In this document: piece by piece, positions 13,188 to 25,130 of the stretch
How positions within the stretch are numbered: position 1 is the stretch's first letter
How the letters are laid out: each line of letters starts with the position of its first letter
DNA from: Monosporascus cannonballus
Taxonomy: Eukaryota; Ascomycota; Sordariomycetes; Xylariales
DNA length: 64,000 nucleotides
Reading direction: 5' to 3'
NCBI GenBank assembly: GCA_004154925.1
Contig: QJNS01000111.1
Location: forward strand, 142,693 to 206,692
Translations under genes and position numbers: made by a program
Notes under the pieces: model-generated
The model's input: only the letters and a program-made list of their open reading frames with translations
Told to the model about the DNA's origin: nothing
The model's database searches: none

Positions 13188-15590
13188 TTTGATGGCGGGT
13201 TTTTTGGGGTAAGTTTGGGGGAAAGTTGATGCGTCGTGTAGATGCAAAATGTCGAAGACGGCTGATGCTGCTAGAGCTTGCTCGTGAGTAATGGAGGCTG
13301 TTGTTGATGGAAAATTAGATACGTTGGGAGATGGAAATGGAAGAAGATGTGGTGGGGGAGAAGCTGTTTAAGTAGGTCGGTCGCGTCAGAGGGCAGGATC
13401 ACAAAATCACCAGCTAAAGCGCGCGAGTTTGCCACTAGTCCGAATTGGGTTTTGTGCAAAAAGGCGATTGATTATGTTTTAGGTCGTTAAAGAGGCAACA
13501 ATAATAATAATAAAATGCCTACTAAAAACCATCAGAACCAACATGGGAGGAAATGCTTAGGCTAACAACCCGGGAACTTGCAACTGCACCCACATTACCC
13601 ACACCCTCATACCCGCAGCTGCAACAGCTACAAACTACATGCCTCCATACATATACACACATGCACACACGCAAATGCATGCAGACCTCATCTTGAGCTA
13701 GCCGAGTATCTATCTCGGCATCTACCTAGTTCCACCGCTGGATGAATCAATTTAATGGTATAGAACCGCATCAAACCAATCAGGTCATGTAATGACCAAA
13801 GAACGCCATTTTAACCACCCGGACAAGGTCTGGGGGTTAGCTCGCTGGTTGGTTTTGTTGACCTGCTTGACACCGTCCCTAAAGTTCCTGCAGGATCACC
13901 GCCGAAATCCTCAAGTCTACGCGCAAGAGTGCCCACTCATTTACCTACTCTGATGCCCCAACGATTGTTGTCTCCCTACTCCCTACCTTACCTTAGGAAA
14001 TGTGTAGGTGAATCAACAAAGTTACCACTTTATGATACCAACAGGGCAGTATGTATTCTTCGCCCTCCTGTGCTTTCCGTCTGTCCTGAACTAAACAAGG
14101 CGACACTTTCTCGAGTCTGACTGATTGTGCTCAGGTTCCACAGAGACGGACACCCATAGGCTTAGTATCATACACCTAGGAAACTAGGTTTTGCTTCAGG
14201 GTTGTGTGATCTAATGCCAATTGTTCTCTCAGTCGACTTGTTTCTGTTACCTTCAGTCTGATTTTGTCCGTCTGACCATTTCGAAGACTGTTCTCAGGCA
14301 CACTGGTTTTTAATCTGGGGCCTTGATTTCATCACGTGTAATCAGCGGATCGGACATGTCTGGATGAGCTAGGGGTTCCCGGTGGTGGTAAGAAAGGTGT
14401 GTTATTGGTAATGTTTGACCGCTGTTTGGCCTATATTTGATAGATGACTCCAACATCCGAATACTCGATCTGGATATGAGTTCCATGCTATATACATCTC
14501 GTAAGGGTCCGTAGGCTATGAATATGCTAATTTTCATCTAAGGTATACCCCACGTATCCCGTAGTCCAAAATATCTTCTGGAATACTTAGTAATCACGGG
14601 CTCCGGGGCTGTCTAACCGGAGTGCCACCTGTGACGAGAGAACCGATCAGTCGGGCCGGAGCCCGTTTATACCGGGGGGTGTATCACGGAGGTTGAGGTA
14701 GGAAATACGGGGTGGCTACTGAGACTACAACCTCCGGAGCTGGCATCGGTCACGATAGCTTCATTTTCATCCCGTCTGACTGTACATATCATAAAGGATC
14801 CACATGCGGGTGGGCGCCAAACAGGCGGATGGGCGAAGCAGGCACGAGAGTACCTAACTCCTAACTACCTGGGTAATTTACAGCTCCCCAGACCTCCAGC
14901 CCCGTGCTTATCATTCTCAGCTCAAGTACCTAGCTAGACCCAGGTACTGGAGTTAGATTGATATTGAAGGCGCGTTAATTACATTAGGGGAATCAGAAAA
15001 GCACCATTGGAGACGACGCTGATTGGTAGCCTCGCAGATAATTTCCCTTTTCCGTCGCTTTGTTGTCATGACCATTCTGATTCTGGAAAAGGCATTCCTG
15101 CGGCAATCAAGGTCCGTGCTCCTTTCCTGACGCGCGTGTGCAGCGGTGAAAAGAGGAATCAGTCGCGCCGCGCGTTAAGGTATGTGCGCGTGCGGCGCTC
15201 TGGCCGTTAGGAACTTGCCCGGCGTTGGTCGGTGGTCGGTGGTGGAGATCAGAAACACGACCCCACCCAGACGCCGCCCTTCCGCATTTGTACCTAAGTA
15301 CCGATTCCTGCAGTGCTTAATTCAGATAGCGACCTTAAATTTTGATCGAATCGCGGCGGCATCAGCGTTCTCCCCTTTCAATCAGCCAAATCAGTAAACC
15401 ACGCTAGCGCTCTTCGCGTCCAGCTACAAAAGGACTGCACCACCCTCCCATCTCTTCTTCCAACAACCACCTCGCATTTCCCATCTACAACTTCTGACAG
15501 CAGCACACACCCAAATCATCTGGATTTTTATCATCCGTCAACAAATAGCATCTCATTTCTGCTAATCTTGCATTTCGCACATTACTAAAA
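13188..15590. promoter_or_regulatory. Divergent histone H2A/H2B promoter region
   Basis: 2.4 kb between divergent H2A and H2B, with no coding exon found. CCAAT boxes are visible at 13776-13780 (followed by CAGG) and, inverted, at 15006-15010 and 15022-15026. There is an AAT microsatellite near 13500, a CA-rich stretch near 13650-13675, and a small inverted repeat CGGGCTCCGG / CCGGAGCCCG at about 14597-14667. A pyrimidine-rich leader (about 15440-15520) precedes the H2B start. Which elements are functional is inference. Confidence 0.5.
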
Positions 15591-16175
15591 ATGCCTCCCA
15601 AAGCTGCCGACAAGAAGCCCGCCTCCAAGGCACCGGCTACTGCCTCCAAGGCTCCCGAGAAGAAGGATGCCGGCAAGAAGACTGCCGCTACCGGCGACAA
15701 GAAGAAGCGGACCAAGGCGCGAAAGGAGACCTACTCCTCCTACATCTACAAGGGCAAGTCCTACGTCATCCACTTCACGCAATCCCATCACGCGCACTTT
15801 CAAGTTACCATCGCATTTGATTAAAATCGTCTACTGACATCTGGCTTTCTAGTCCTGAAGCAGGTCCACCCCGACACCGGTATCTCCAACCGTGCCATGT
15901 CCATTCTGAACTCTTTCGTCAACGGTAAGCAATTTTCGTCCATAGTTGCGACGCGACGCGTTTGGGGGCTAGCGCATTTTCTAACAAGCACCATAGATAT
16001 CTTCGAGAGAGTTGCCACCGAGGCCTCTAAGCTGGCTGCCTATAACAAAAAGTCCACCATCTCTTCCCGAGAGATCCAGACCTCGGTTCGTCTGATCCTG
16101 CCCGGCGAGCTCGCCAAGCACGCTGTGTCGGAAGGCACAAAGGCCGTCACCAAGTACTCTTCATCCACGAAATAG
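15591..16175 (+). CDS. H2B: Histone H2B
   Basis: Three exons: 15591-15753, 15853-15924 and 15997-16175, giving 137 residues. The Lys/Ala-rich tail starts [20 protein letters not shown]. The histone fold follows ([40 protein letters not shown]) and the end is the conserved VTKYSSSTK, with the lysine ubiquitinated in H2B. Intron 1 begins with GC rather than GT (AAGG|GCAAGT); this choice alone restores the invariant [10 protein letters not shown] reading, so it is a GC-AG intron. Intron 2 is GT-AG. Branch sites are CTGAC and CTAAC. It is divergent from H2A. Confidence 0.98.
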
Positions 16176-17059
16176 GTACTCGGTTTTCTGCTTGCCGTGG
16201 TTTTTTCATTTGGCGTGGGAACTCTTTACTGCTTGGCATCATGACGAGATTTGGCCAGGGCTGGACTGAAAGTCCCCAATTACTGGGAGTCTCATAATGC
16301 GTTACGGATGGTTTTGCTTTTTAGGGGGCAATGTCTTTACACAACATGGTCTGGGGTTTGCGGTTGTACACTACAGTTTCCCGATAGGGTTTCCGGAAAT
16401 GAGATCTGAACATGAACAAACCATCTTTTCATCCCCCCATGACGATTGTCTCGAGAACTGGGGCCTGCTTACCGTGTTCAGGTGATTTGCTGGTCCTGCC
16501 CAGTTGTGGGACGTTGACCCCAACGCAGCGAGTCAGACACGTATGCCGTGCATGCCCCCGCTTAGCGCAGCTCACGTCGAGATTGTCCCAGTGGTGGAGT
16601 TGCGTGTGAGACCAGATCTACCGGGGCAGCGCCGAGGAGCACAATCGAACAGGACACAGGAGTCGCTCGACAAAGAGATCGTGTTGGAGCAAAAGCCGAG
16701 TCTGATATTCCACAGGATATTTGGCGCATAGGCAAGTTGTGCGGTTTACCAAGGACAGCGTGTTCACATGTGATTGCAGGCCTCCGCGTGCCTCACGAAT
16801 CTATAGAGTCTATCTTAGTGCTAGCGGAGCATGCGGGGAAGCCCAGTTGTGTTGCGAACGTTATTTCCATAGGTGTGATCGACCGAAGCCATCCCCCAGG
16901 GCTCAGTTCATCCACGCCCCCAGGTTTCACAAACTGAATAGGCTGTGGATGGTGAAGGCGCCTAAAAGCGACACCTAGAATCAGTTGGCCGATGTGTCGG
17001 CTTCTTCTGGAGAGACGCCAAGCCTTTTTACAGACGTGATGTATGGATGATGGATAGGC
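16176..17059. other. Convergent region H2B / SQS1
   Basis: About 880 bp downstream of H2B and downstream of the minus-strand SQS1 gene. Short frames exist but none is coding-like. I see nothing else in it. Confidence 0.45.
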
Positions 17060-19251
17060 TTAGGCATCACCAAGTCCCGCTTTGTTCTTCTTGACCACTT
17101 GCGTGATAGGGACCATGATGCCCTTGTTATCAACCGTGCCCAAAGCCATTCCTTTGGACCAACCCATCTTCTCAAGCATCGTCCTGCCCTTGTTTTCGGC
17201 ACCCAGCTCCGCGGCGTGCTGGCCAACAACATCCCCTTCACGATACGTAAGAGAATGGTTGCCACGGGCCTTGCTGGGCTCGGCCCGCTTGAGAATCCTC
17301 GTCTGCTTGACAGTCTCCTCGTCTACGTCTACGCGGGGGAACCACGTCCGCTTGATGCGGGCGAATTCGCGCTCGAAGAAGGCCTGCTCAAACGGGCGGG
17401 TGGCTCGGGATCTATAGAGAATGGTGTATCGGTCGTTTCCCTTTCCAGCCGACTGTGATTTGATTTTGAACTTATTGGCTAGCTGGTGGACCGTCATGCG
17501 CGCTTGCTTGTCAAATGGGGGTAAACTGAGCCTGACGGGGGAAATTATTAGCAAACTAATCAACCGGTGTGGTCGAAGCCAGGCGAGGGACTCACTGTTG
17601 TCGAGTGCCAATGAGGAAAGACTCTAGCTCGTTGGCAAGATCGTCAATTGTCATACCCCCGCGATACTTGACTCGAAGGTCTTCGGGGTTGGCATTTTTA
17701 CCCAGCAAGCCTTGAGATCGTAGTTCTTCGCGAGCCTTCTTCTTCTCTGCCTTCTTAAGACGGTCTTTCTGCCAGGTCATCTTCATTTCTTCCTCAAGCT
17801 CAGAGTCCGAAACATTGAACGTCTTAGGGCCTTTCTTAAAGTTGTTGAGGCTAGGACCGTGCCAATCCATCGGGTCTAGATCGTCAAACGCGTCTGCCAT
17901 CCGCGTGGCACTAGGATACTGGCCTCTCTTCTGCATGATTTTGGCCTCCTTCGTGGAACCCTTCTTTTTCCGACGCGGCGTTCCCTTGGGGGCTGGCTGC
18001 CAATGGTCTTCACCGGAATCAGAGTCGGCATCATCGTAAAGCACGACCTCATCGCTCCCAAGGCCTAGCTCTTCCTGCTTGGCTAGAATACGGGCCATTC
18101 GCTCGTCCTCAAGCTCGAGGCGGCGTTTTTGGGTTTCCTCGTCAATCTCATCGTCGACAGAACCGTCGCTAGAGTGTTCAGCACTCGAGGTCTCCTCAGG
18201 GATCGCGTCGCTATCGGTGCCCCCTAGATCTCGAAGCATATGGAACGCATGTGTGCCGATAACGGGACCGTCGTCCGCACCATCGCCATCTCCGCCTTCG
18301 TCGGAGTCTTCTTGCATGTTAGCGATGTAGTCAGCAATGATCGCAGCTTCCTCGTCTGAGGTTGTGCTGGTAGATACAGCGCGGTGCCCTGGACCACGCT
18401 TCGCCGCGGTAGACAGTGGTATGTGATCATCTGCCTTAACGACGGTCTCCTGAACATGGTGCCGGGCCGTCTCCTGTGACACTGAGATTTCATCGTTTTG
18501 AATGGATTTCTCGACTACTCGGAGCTCTAAATTCATCTCGCGGAGCTCCAGGGTATCAGGCTGGCTGTCGTGCCGACCAGACGTATCCTGGATGGGTTCC
18601 GCCGGGCTACGGTTCTGACGGCTAGCACCTCGGCCCTTGAACAAGATGACCTCGCCGCTGGAGTCTGAGTCGCAGTTAGGCTCGGGCGTAGCGGCGTCAG
18701 TAACAGGCTGTTGGGGTGGGCGTAGCAATTTATCGCCTGTGAGGTCAAGAGTAAATGAGGGCGCAGACAGCTCCTCGTTGACAGCCTCTGGCGTTTTGAC
18801 ATGTTCGGCAGGGGTATGCGCCTCGTAAGGGGCCTCCGCTGTGGTAGGATTAGGTTTTCGGGCCTCCTGAGCTGGTTGTGTCTGGCTGAGCGCTTTCTGC
18901 TCGACCTCCAAGTCTTTCAGGGGATCCATGAAGCCAGCGCTGATAAATTTGACAGGCTGGTATCTCAGCTTAGCGTCTAGGCGGGGCTTTCCTCGGCGGT
19001 TGTAAGCGGTGTTCCTCGCCTCTTCTGCGAGGGAGTAGCCTGCAGAGTCCATGTTCAGTAAGAAGACGTGTTGCGGCAACCGGATAGGGGTTTGCTCTAC
19101 CGTGACCGCGGGCATTGTCTGCCGAAACCTGGGACGATAAATCGCCATTATAGTCAGCAAGTATCTTCCCTAGTAGGCCGCCGACCTTTCGTCTACCGGG
19201 GCGAGGACCCTGGGGTCGGGCATGCTTGTTGTTATTCTTCCCTCGCGGCAT
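17060..19251 (-). CDS. SQS1: R3H and G-patch protein Sqs1/Pfa1
   Basis: Exons 19186-19251, 17596-19118 and 17060-17531, giving 686 residues. Yeast Sqs1/Pfa1 is a cofactor that stimulates the DEAH helicase Prp43 in ribosome maturation and splicing. The protein has a basic start (MPRGKNNNKHARPQGPRPGR), then AGYSLAEEARNTAYN and KLRYQPVKFISAG typical of fungal Sqs1. A long acidic, low-complexity middle follows, then an R3H domain spanning the last intron (about 510-575, with ARMTVHQLANKFKI), and a C-terminal G-patch (about 632-686, with GRTMLEKMGWSKGMALG). The last intron is well supported (GTGAGT...CAG). The first intron (67 nt, weaker donor GTCGGC, branch CTGACTA) is the least certain part; the alternative is a start within the second exon. 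Confidence 0.88.
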
Positions 19252-21440
19252 GGCGACTACGTATGAGGAGATATTGGACCCTGTATGTCTGGATTTCGAA
19301 GGCGATGTGAGGGTTAGGTAAAATAGTGAACAGGGGTACCGAAGAAAGGAGGAGATGGCGTGGAACTGATGATATACGGGAGGGCTTCCCTGGAAACGGA
19401 AGTGAGAGATGTGATAAAATCAGAGACACAGGTATCTGAAGGTATTTGGCCGCTTGGGCTTGACTCAGTGACTTCTTTCTTCACAATGAGGACTAGTCTA
19501 ATAGGAGAAGACAGGATGCCGTCTAAAATTCCCATTCCGACGTTGAAGCTCCCTTGACGTTCATGGGTAACTCCCGGGTGAGACGGGGAGGCGCGGACGG
19601 GGGAGGCTGTTATCCCTGCCTTTCCCCCCACAAGGTTACTGTCAACGCCACCCGAGAGCACTCCAAGTGGGTAGTAGACGATAGGTAGATACAGGCACCG
19701 GTAATACAACGAGTCTAATAAGAAATCGATTAGAGTGTGCAATTAGGGAGCTGACATGCGTAACGGCAGCGTACTAGGGTGGGTAGCGTAATGTAACGTA
19801 CTTATTAGAGGCAACTCTCTGCATGGAGTTGCCGTTGTTAGGCAGTTGATATATGGGGATGGGTTCTGGTGGCGGGATGGGTCTAATAAAGGACGAAACG
19901 GTGAGTAATCGACGTCTCCATTGTAACTTATTGGAGAGAGAGGGAGAGAGAGGGAGAGGGAGACAGAAAGACAGCCATTGGTGGGGAGCGCCGCGGGGCA
20001 AGGCTGCAAAGGCACAAACAACACCTACGAAAGTACTACAAGGTCCGGGTTGGGAGAACACTTGAGGCTCACGATGAGCCGAGAGCGGACCACTCCTATT
20101 TGCACTTGGCGAAACGGCGATGAGTTCTCTGACTTGGAGTTGCACAGTAGGCAAAGGGTTATTGGTTCATGTTGAAGTTCTCCATATGTGGGTACTTACG
20201 TACGGACATCGCCACATCTACCTACCTGTGTTCGTGCCTATGTGCGGTAAGAGGAACCGGCTAATCGCTATCGCTATCGCTATCTCAGAACCCATAGTAG
20301 TACCTACATATGCAACTAACTAGTGGGCAGCTCTAGCTATTGTAGGTAAAGTATCAACACTACTAAGTCAGCTACGCCGTTACGTGCCTAGGGACTGGGG
20401 GGTCAGTCACAAGGCATCAGCTGCTGCGACCTCTCCCCCTCGGGGGCCATCTATGACTCCATGAGAGACAGCCCCAGATGACCGTTTGAGCTGATTTGTC
20501 TGGTTGGCTGACCATCATACATACAACACAGTCTTGTCAGGGCAGTGGTGGTGAGCTCTTTCTGACTAACCTCTAGCTTCAGCAGGGCGATAACTCAATT
20601 ACAGCAAGACCACTTTCTTCTTTTTCTTCTTCCTCTTCCTCCTCCTCCTCCTCCTCTTTTCTTCATCTTCGGTAAGAAGAAAAGAAAGAAGGCCGAATCC
20701 AAGTGGGACGAGGAAGACAAAGCTAGGAGGCCCGCAAGATCCCGCCTGTGACGTTATTTGTATGTCGTTTATTTCCTTATCGTCGTCATCTGCTCTAAGC
20801 CAGTAGCCTGGATATCGGAGAGAACCAGCGGCTGCTACCTACCGACCTATCCTGCTATCCTATCATCAATTCTTTGGAATTTCCAGATATTCCGGGGCTA
20901 CTATTTCGAAGGGACGTACCTACGTTCATGAGCTATAATAACGTACCTACCCATCTACCTACAGGTATCTAGCTAGAGCTTAGGTACATTTACGCTTGCC
21001 TTCCATCTCATACCCCCATCCTTCTGTTGTCTGTCTAAAATATTGAATCTAAACACTTACCCAGCAATTCATTTTGATGTTTACGGTCTATACCCAGTCT
21101 CCGTTTAGTCCTTATGTTACATTTCCTACTGAGTCTCCTGTTATCGCTCTTCCCAACCTTATCAGTCATACTCTCTTTCCTTAACATGCTCAACTATACA
21201 TCGTAGCAGTGTCGACTCCGGTCTCTATCGCCCGCCCTTCGAACTCCACGCCCCATTCCCCGCTCCCCATAGCCGGAAGGGAACCTTATCACGGACAAAC
21301 ACGACCTCTTGAATTCTCCCGCCGAGACGCACACCTATACACCTGCACGCGCGTACCCACAAGTCCACGCACCCACCTATATTCTGCCGACTATCGATCC
21401 GGGCTGTCGGGGGATCCTCTTCAACGTATCGCTCTTCACC
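19252..21440. other. Divergent intergenic region SQS1 / ATG4
   Basis: 2.2 kb. It contains a GAGAGA-rich purine stretch (about 19930-19965), a tandem CGCTAT run (about 20266-20284), and a TTC/CCT pyrimidine microsatellite (about 20615-20660). The last 400 bp is C-rich leader sequence before the ATG4 start. No extra gene could be built. Confidence 0.45.
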
Positions 21441-22951
21441 ATGGACACCACAGTCGACCTTGGTCGCCGCCTGGTGCAGATGTTCTGGGATCCGGAGCCC
21501 ACAAATGATGTAGTCCGGGACCAGCCAGTCTGGTGTCTGGGGTCCTGTTATAGACTCAACAACAACCCCGGCACGAAACCGGAAGCGTCTCCCGGCCCCG
21601 AAGCATCGTCCAAAGAACCCGCAGTACCTCGCGCTACAAATCTTCCGGAAACCCCTCCCGAATCGACGTCAAGCAGCCTAGATTCGTCGCTAGCCTACGA
21701 GGAGGCACCCCTAGATGGGGGTTGGCCGCCGGCATTCCTCGACGACTTCGAGTCCAGAATATGGATGACGTATCGATCCGAATTCGAACCGATAGCCAAA
21801 TCTCAAGATCCCAAAGCCGTAACCGCCTTGTCTTTCTCGATGCGGCTAAAGAGCCAACTCTCCGAGCAGAACGGCTTTTCGTCAGACAGCGGCTGGGGAT
21901 GCATGATAAGATCTGGCCAGAGTCTCTTGGCAAATGCTATGGTGTCTCAGCGTCTTGGTCGAGGTGCGGCTCGACCTCATAGCCATCTATGAAGTCGCTA
22001 ACAGGAGCTTTTAGGGTGGAGGCGGGGCGCACAGGTCCGGGAAGAGAAGGAAATTCTCTCCTTATTCGCCGACGACCCGAGAGCGCCATACTCCATACAT
22101 AACTTTGTACGTCACGGTGCTACAGCTTGTGGAAAGTATCCTGGTGAATGGTTTGGGCCCTCGGCGACGGCGAGGTGCATTCAGTGCGTATTTTCCCCTA
22201 TCTCCTTCCGAGCATGCGGTGTCATGTTCTCTCGGGCGTCAAATTGATACATGTTAACCCAGGGCCCTCACGAATGCCAACGAACCGAACCTCCGCGTCT
22301 ATTCTACAGGGGATGGGCCAGACGTATACGAGGACAACTTTATGAAGATCGCCAGGCCTGACGGGACGACCTTCCATCCGACCCTCGTTCTAGTAGGCAC
22401 GAGGCTTGGTATAGATAAGATCACACCGGTATATTGGGAAGCTCTTGTGGCATCATTGCAAATGCGGCAATCCATCGGTATTGCAGGGTGAGTATGGAGA
22501 TATGGCACGGCTTTCTAGAGCATTTTATCTAACTGGAGACGCCAGGGGCCGCCCATCATCATCGCATTACTTCATCGGCGTCCAGGGATTCTATTTCTTC
22601 TACCTGGACCCCCACTGCACCAGGCCAGCCTTGCCGTATCACGAGAACACCGGCGAGTATTCTCAAGAGGAGATTGATACGTGCCACACACGGAAGCTAC
22701 GCCGGCTACACATCAGAGAGATGGATCCTAGCATGCTCATCGGCTTCCTCATCCGAGACGAGGAGGACTGGAAAGATTGGAGGCGGGGCGTGAAGCACGT
22801 ACAGGGCAAGGCGATCATCCACGTGTCTGACCACGATCCCGTCGCTCAGCTTAACGAACAAGGCGGCGCCATCGACCAAGTCGAACCCCTGAGTGATGAC
22901 GACGACGAAGATAAAATTACTGTTTCGGACGAGTACAATGTGGGCGAATGA
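21441..22951 (+). CDS. ATG4: Autophagy cysteine protease Atg4
   Basis: Four exons: 21441-21963, 22015-22183, 22263-22487 and 22546-22951, giving 440 residues. Atg4 trims the Atg8 C-terminus to expose glycine and later removes Atg8 from lipid. The protein starts MDTTVDLGRRLVQMFWDPEP, the conserved family opening. The catalytic cysteine is Cys154 in SDSGWGCMIRSGQS. The Asp and His of the triad are in the YLDPH block of exon 4. Other family blocks are GIAGGRPSSSHYFIG and HIREMDPSMLIGFLI. The C-terminus is acidic (SDDDDEDK), as in other fungal Atg4 proteins. All introns are GT-AG and in frame. Upstream in-frame sequence lacks an ATG, so the start is firm. Confidence 0.96.
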
Positions 22952-22989
22952 TGGTTCTCGGGCAACATGGGAATACTACTTCTGGGAGG

Positions 22990-23300
22990 CGGGTATAGGC
23001 TGGCGTTACTGTTGCGTTAACGGATCCTCATGAGGCGCCAGCGATGTTATAGGTAGAGTAGGAACTTACTGTTTGCTGGATATTTAACTTTCCGACGTAC
23101 AATTTAAATTCGTAATCAGGTATGCTGGCATCATGCTTCACGGGGTGATAGCTTGTCTGCCGTGAGCGAATTGCATCCTCCGGCGTCAGCCAGGCCAGAC
23201 CGGCCGTGAAGTTCGGCCACACTGTCGAGATCATCGCATTTGTTAAGCGGCCCGACAAGACCTGCTCCGGCGTGTAAGGCGTCTTTTCGCGCCACAATTC
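22990..23300 (-). other. Orphan coding-like exon between ATG4 and JJJ1
   Basis: A minus-strand frame of about 85 codons (about 23047-23300) reads like protein, with fragments YTPEQVLSGRLTNAMISTVW and LTPEDAIRSRQTSYHPVKHD. It is bounded by splice-like signals. Upstream is a CTGATG...TAAG acceptor; downstream is a GTAAGT donor and, 62 nt on, a GCAACAG acceptor followed directly by TAA. It has no ATG of its own and lies 20 bp past the JJJ1 stop. It could be a relic of a lost gene or an alternative 3' exon of JJJ1 transcripts. I do not recognise the family. Confidence 0.3.
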
Positions 23301-23319
23301 TTAGAAGGTGATCATCAGT

Positions 23320-25130
23320 TCATCGCTTCTTCTTCTTCTTCTTGCCAGACTTGGTCGCAGTTGTGGCTGTCTTCAGTGCCGCATGTCCACTCTCGTCTAT
23401 ATGTTTGAAAAGCTTCGTCCTCGATTCGAACGCGGCATTGCACCGGGCACATGTCTACCGCAACCCATTCAGCAACTCAAACCTTGCGGGTGGGGAGGGA
23501 GCATTAACAGGTAGCAAGCGGTGGCTTACGTTAGCTCCTGACTGATCGGAGGCAACTTGACGGGCTGCCTTCTTCTCCCTCTTAGCTTTCGCCTTGCCCA
23601 CCTTTTTCTGGGGCGGTTCGTTCTCAATCGAGACGCCTTCGACTCGCTCGGCTAGATCGTCGGCCACTTCTTCGTCATCACCCAGCACTGGGTCAGTCCT
23701 CGTCCGCTTATCCTGGGCAAGACGCGCTTCTACGGCTTCTCTAGATGCGTACTCGTCGTCTTCACTCCCGTTCTCCGAGTCGACAATGGTGACCCTCGAG
23801 CTAGCCGCCTCGGTAGTGTCTGTCCTCGATGCTGTTTCTAAGCGGCCCGTGTCATCTGTGGGAGGAGTTTCGGCCCTGTCATGCTCGGCATCCGCTTCGC
23901 TCTCCACACCATCCTCGTCCACCTCTGGCACCGGCGGCTCGGCAGGCGTGCGGAGTCCCGAGGACTCGCGGCCCAGCTCAAGGTTCGCGTTCTCCTTCTT
24001 CATCTGCCTCTGTAGCTGCTGGACCGCCTTGAGGTGCTTCTTGCTCTTCTCGTGGGCCTCGTACTGCTTCTCGCTCTTGAACGTCTTGTTGCACACGACG
24101 CACTCGATGTGCTCGACCTCAGACTCCTCCTCACTCTCGGTGAACTCGCCCAGGTGCGCGTCGTCGCCCTTGGACTGCGCCCATTCGGGGACGGCGAACG
24201 CGTCGTTCTTCATCTTCTCCTGGTGCGCGGCCCTGGACCGGGCGGCCTGTGCGGCGGCCGAATCCCGCAGGATCTTCTGCCTCTCGGCCTCGGACTGCGT
24301 GTTGGGAACGTAACGCGGGTCTCGCTTGCGGACGAAGATTACCAGCGACCTCACGGCATCGTTGAACTCGCGGATGGCGTCCTCGCGGAGCTTCTTGTTC
24401 TCTCTCTCCATCAACCGGCGCACGCGCCGATCCGGCGCGTCCGACAGTCGCCATTTGTCCTTCCAAGAGAAGGTCAGCCTCGTCGAGAACCCCTGCCACC
24501 TGCTGTAGAAGGTCTTTGCGACCTTGTCTCCGTCCCGAGACGATCCGAAGGACGGGTAGTCAACGGGAGCCAGCCCTTCCCATTCGGCAGCCGCGTTCTC
24601 CCCCTCGGCCAGCCTGTCAAAGGTACCTCTCAGGATGGCGAAGAAGCTGTTGGGCGAGTCATCGAGAGGTACGGCCTTGCTGAAGCGTCCTATTAGGGTG
24701 TATATCTCGTCGGCGGTCATCAGACGGACATCGTGGTATTGGGGGGTGGCGCGGCTCTCCGCGGGGTCTTCGCCGCGCAAGATGGCATCGCGGTGAGAGT
24801 CGTACCATGCTCGCTCCTGAGGGTCGGAAAGAACTTCGTAGGCGGCCTGAACCTCTGCGAACCTCTGTGTGGCCCTCTCCACGTCGCCGAAGTTCCTATC
24901 GGGGTGTAATTCTAATGCTTTCTTCCTGTAGGCCTTTTTGATCCTGGAGAGAGCACATTATGTTAGGAAGATCATGTTCGAGCGACGTCAAGCCAGGGAG
25001 GCAGGCTGCATAACACGTACTCGTCGTCGCCGGCTTGGTGGTCGACTCCCAATAATTCGTAGTAGTCTGTTTTCCTGCGTGAGTCGTCGGCCGCCGCAGA
25101 GCCTCTGGTGGACGACTGCTCGGCACCCAT
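23320..25130 (-). CDS. JJJ1: J-domain ribosome-biogenesis co-chaperone Jjj1
   Basis: Exons 25021-25130, 23530-24943 and 23320-23454, giving 552 residues. Yeast Jjj1 works with Hsp70 (Ssa) and Rei1 to release Arx1 from cytosolic pre-60S ribosomal particles. The J domain starts at about residue 21 ([10 protein letters not shown]) and carries the essential HPD at 50-52. A first C2H2 zinc finger lies mid-protein ([20 protein letters not shown]). A long acidic region follows, then a second C2H2 finger ([18 protein letters not shown]) encoded by the last exon, and a Lys-rich tail (SGKKKKKKR). The first and last exons were recovered from splice signals; without them the J domain and the second finger would be incomplete. 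Confidence 0.95.
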
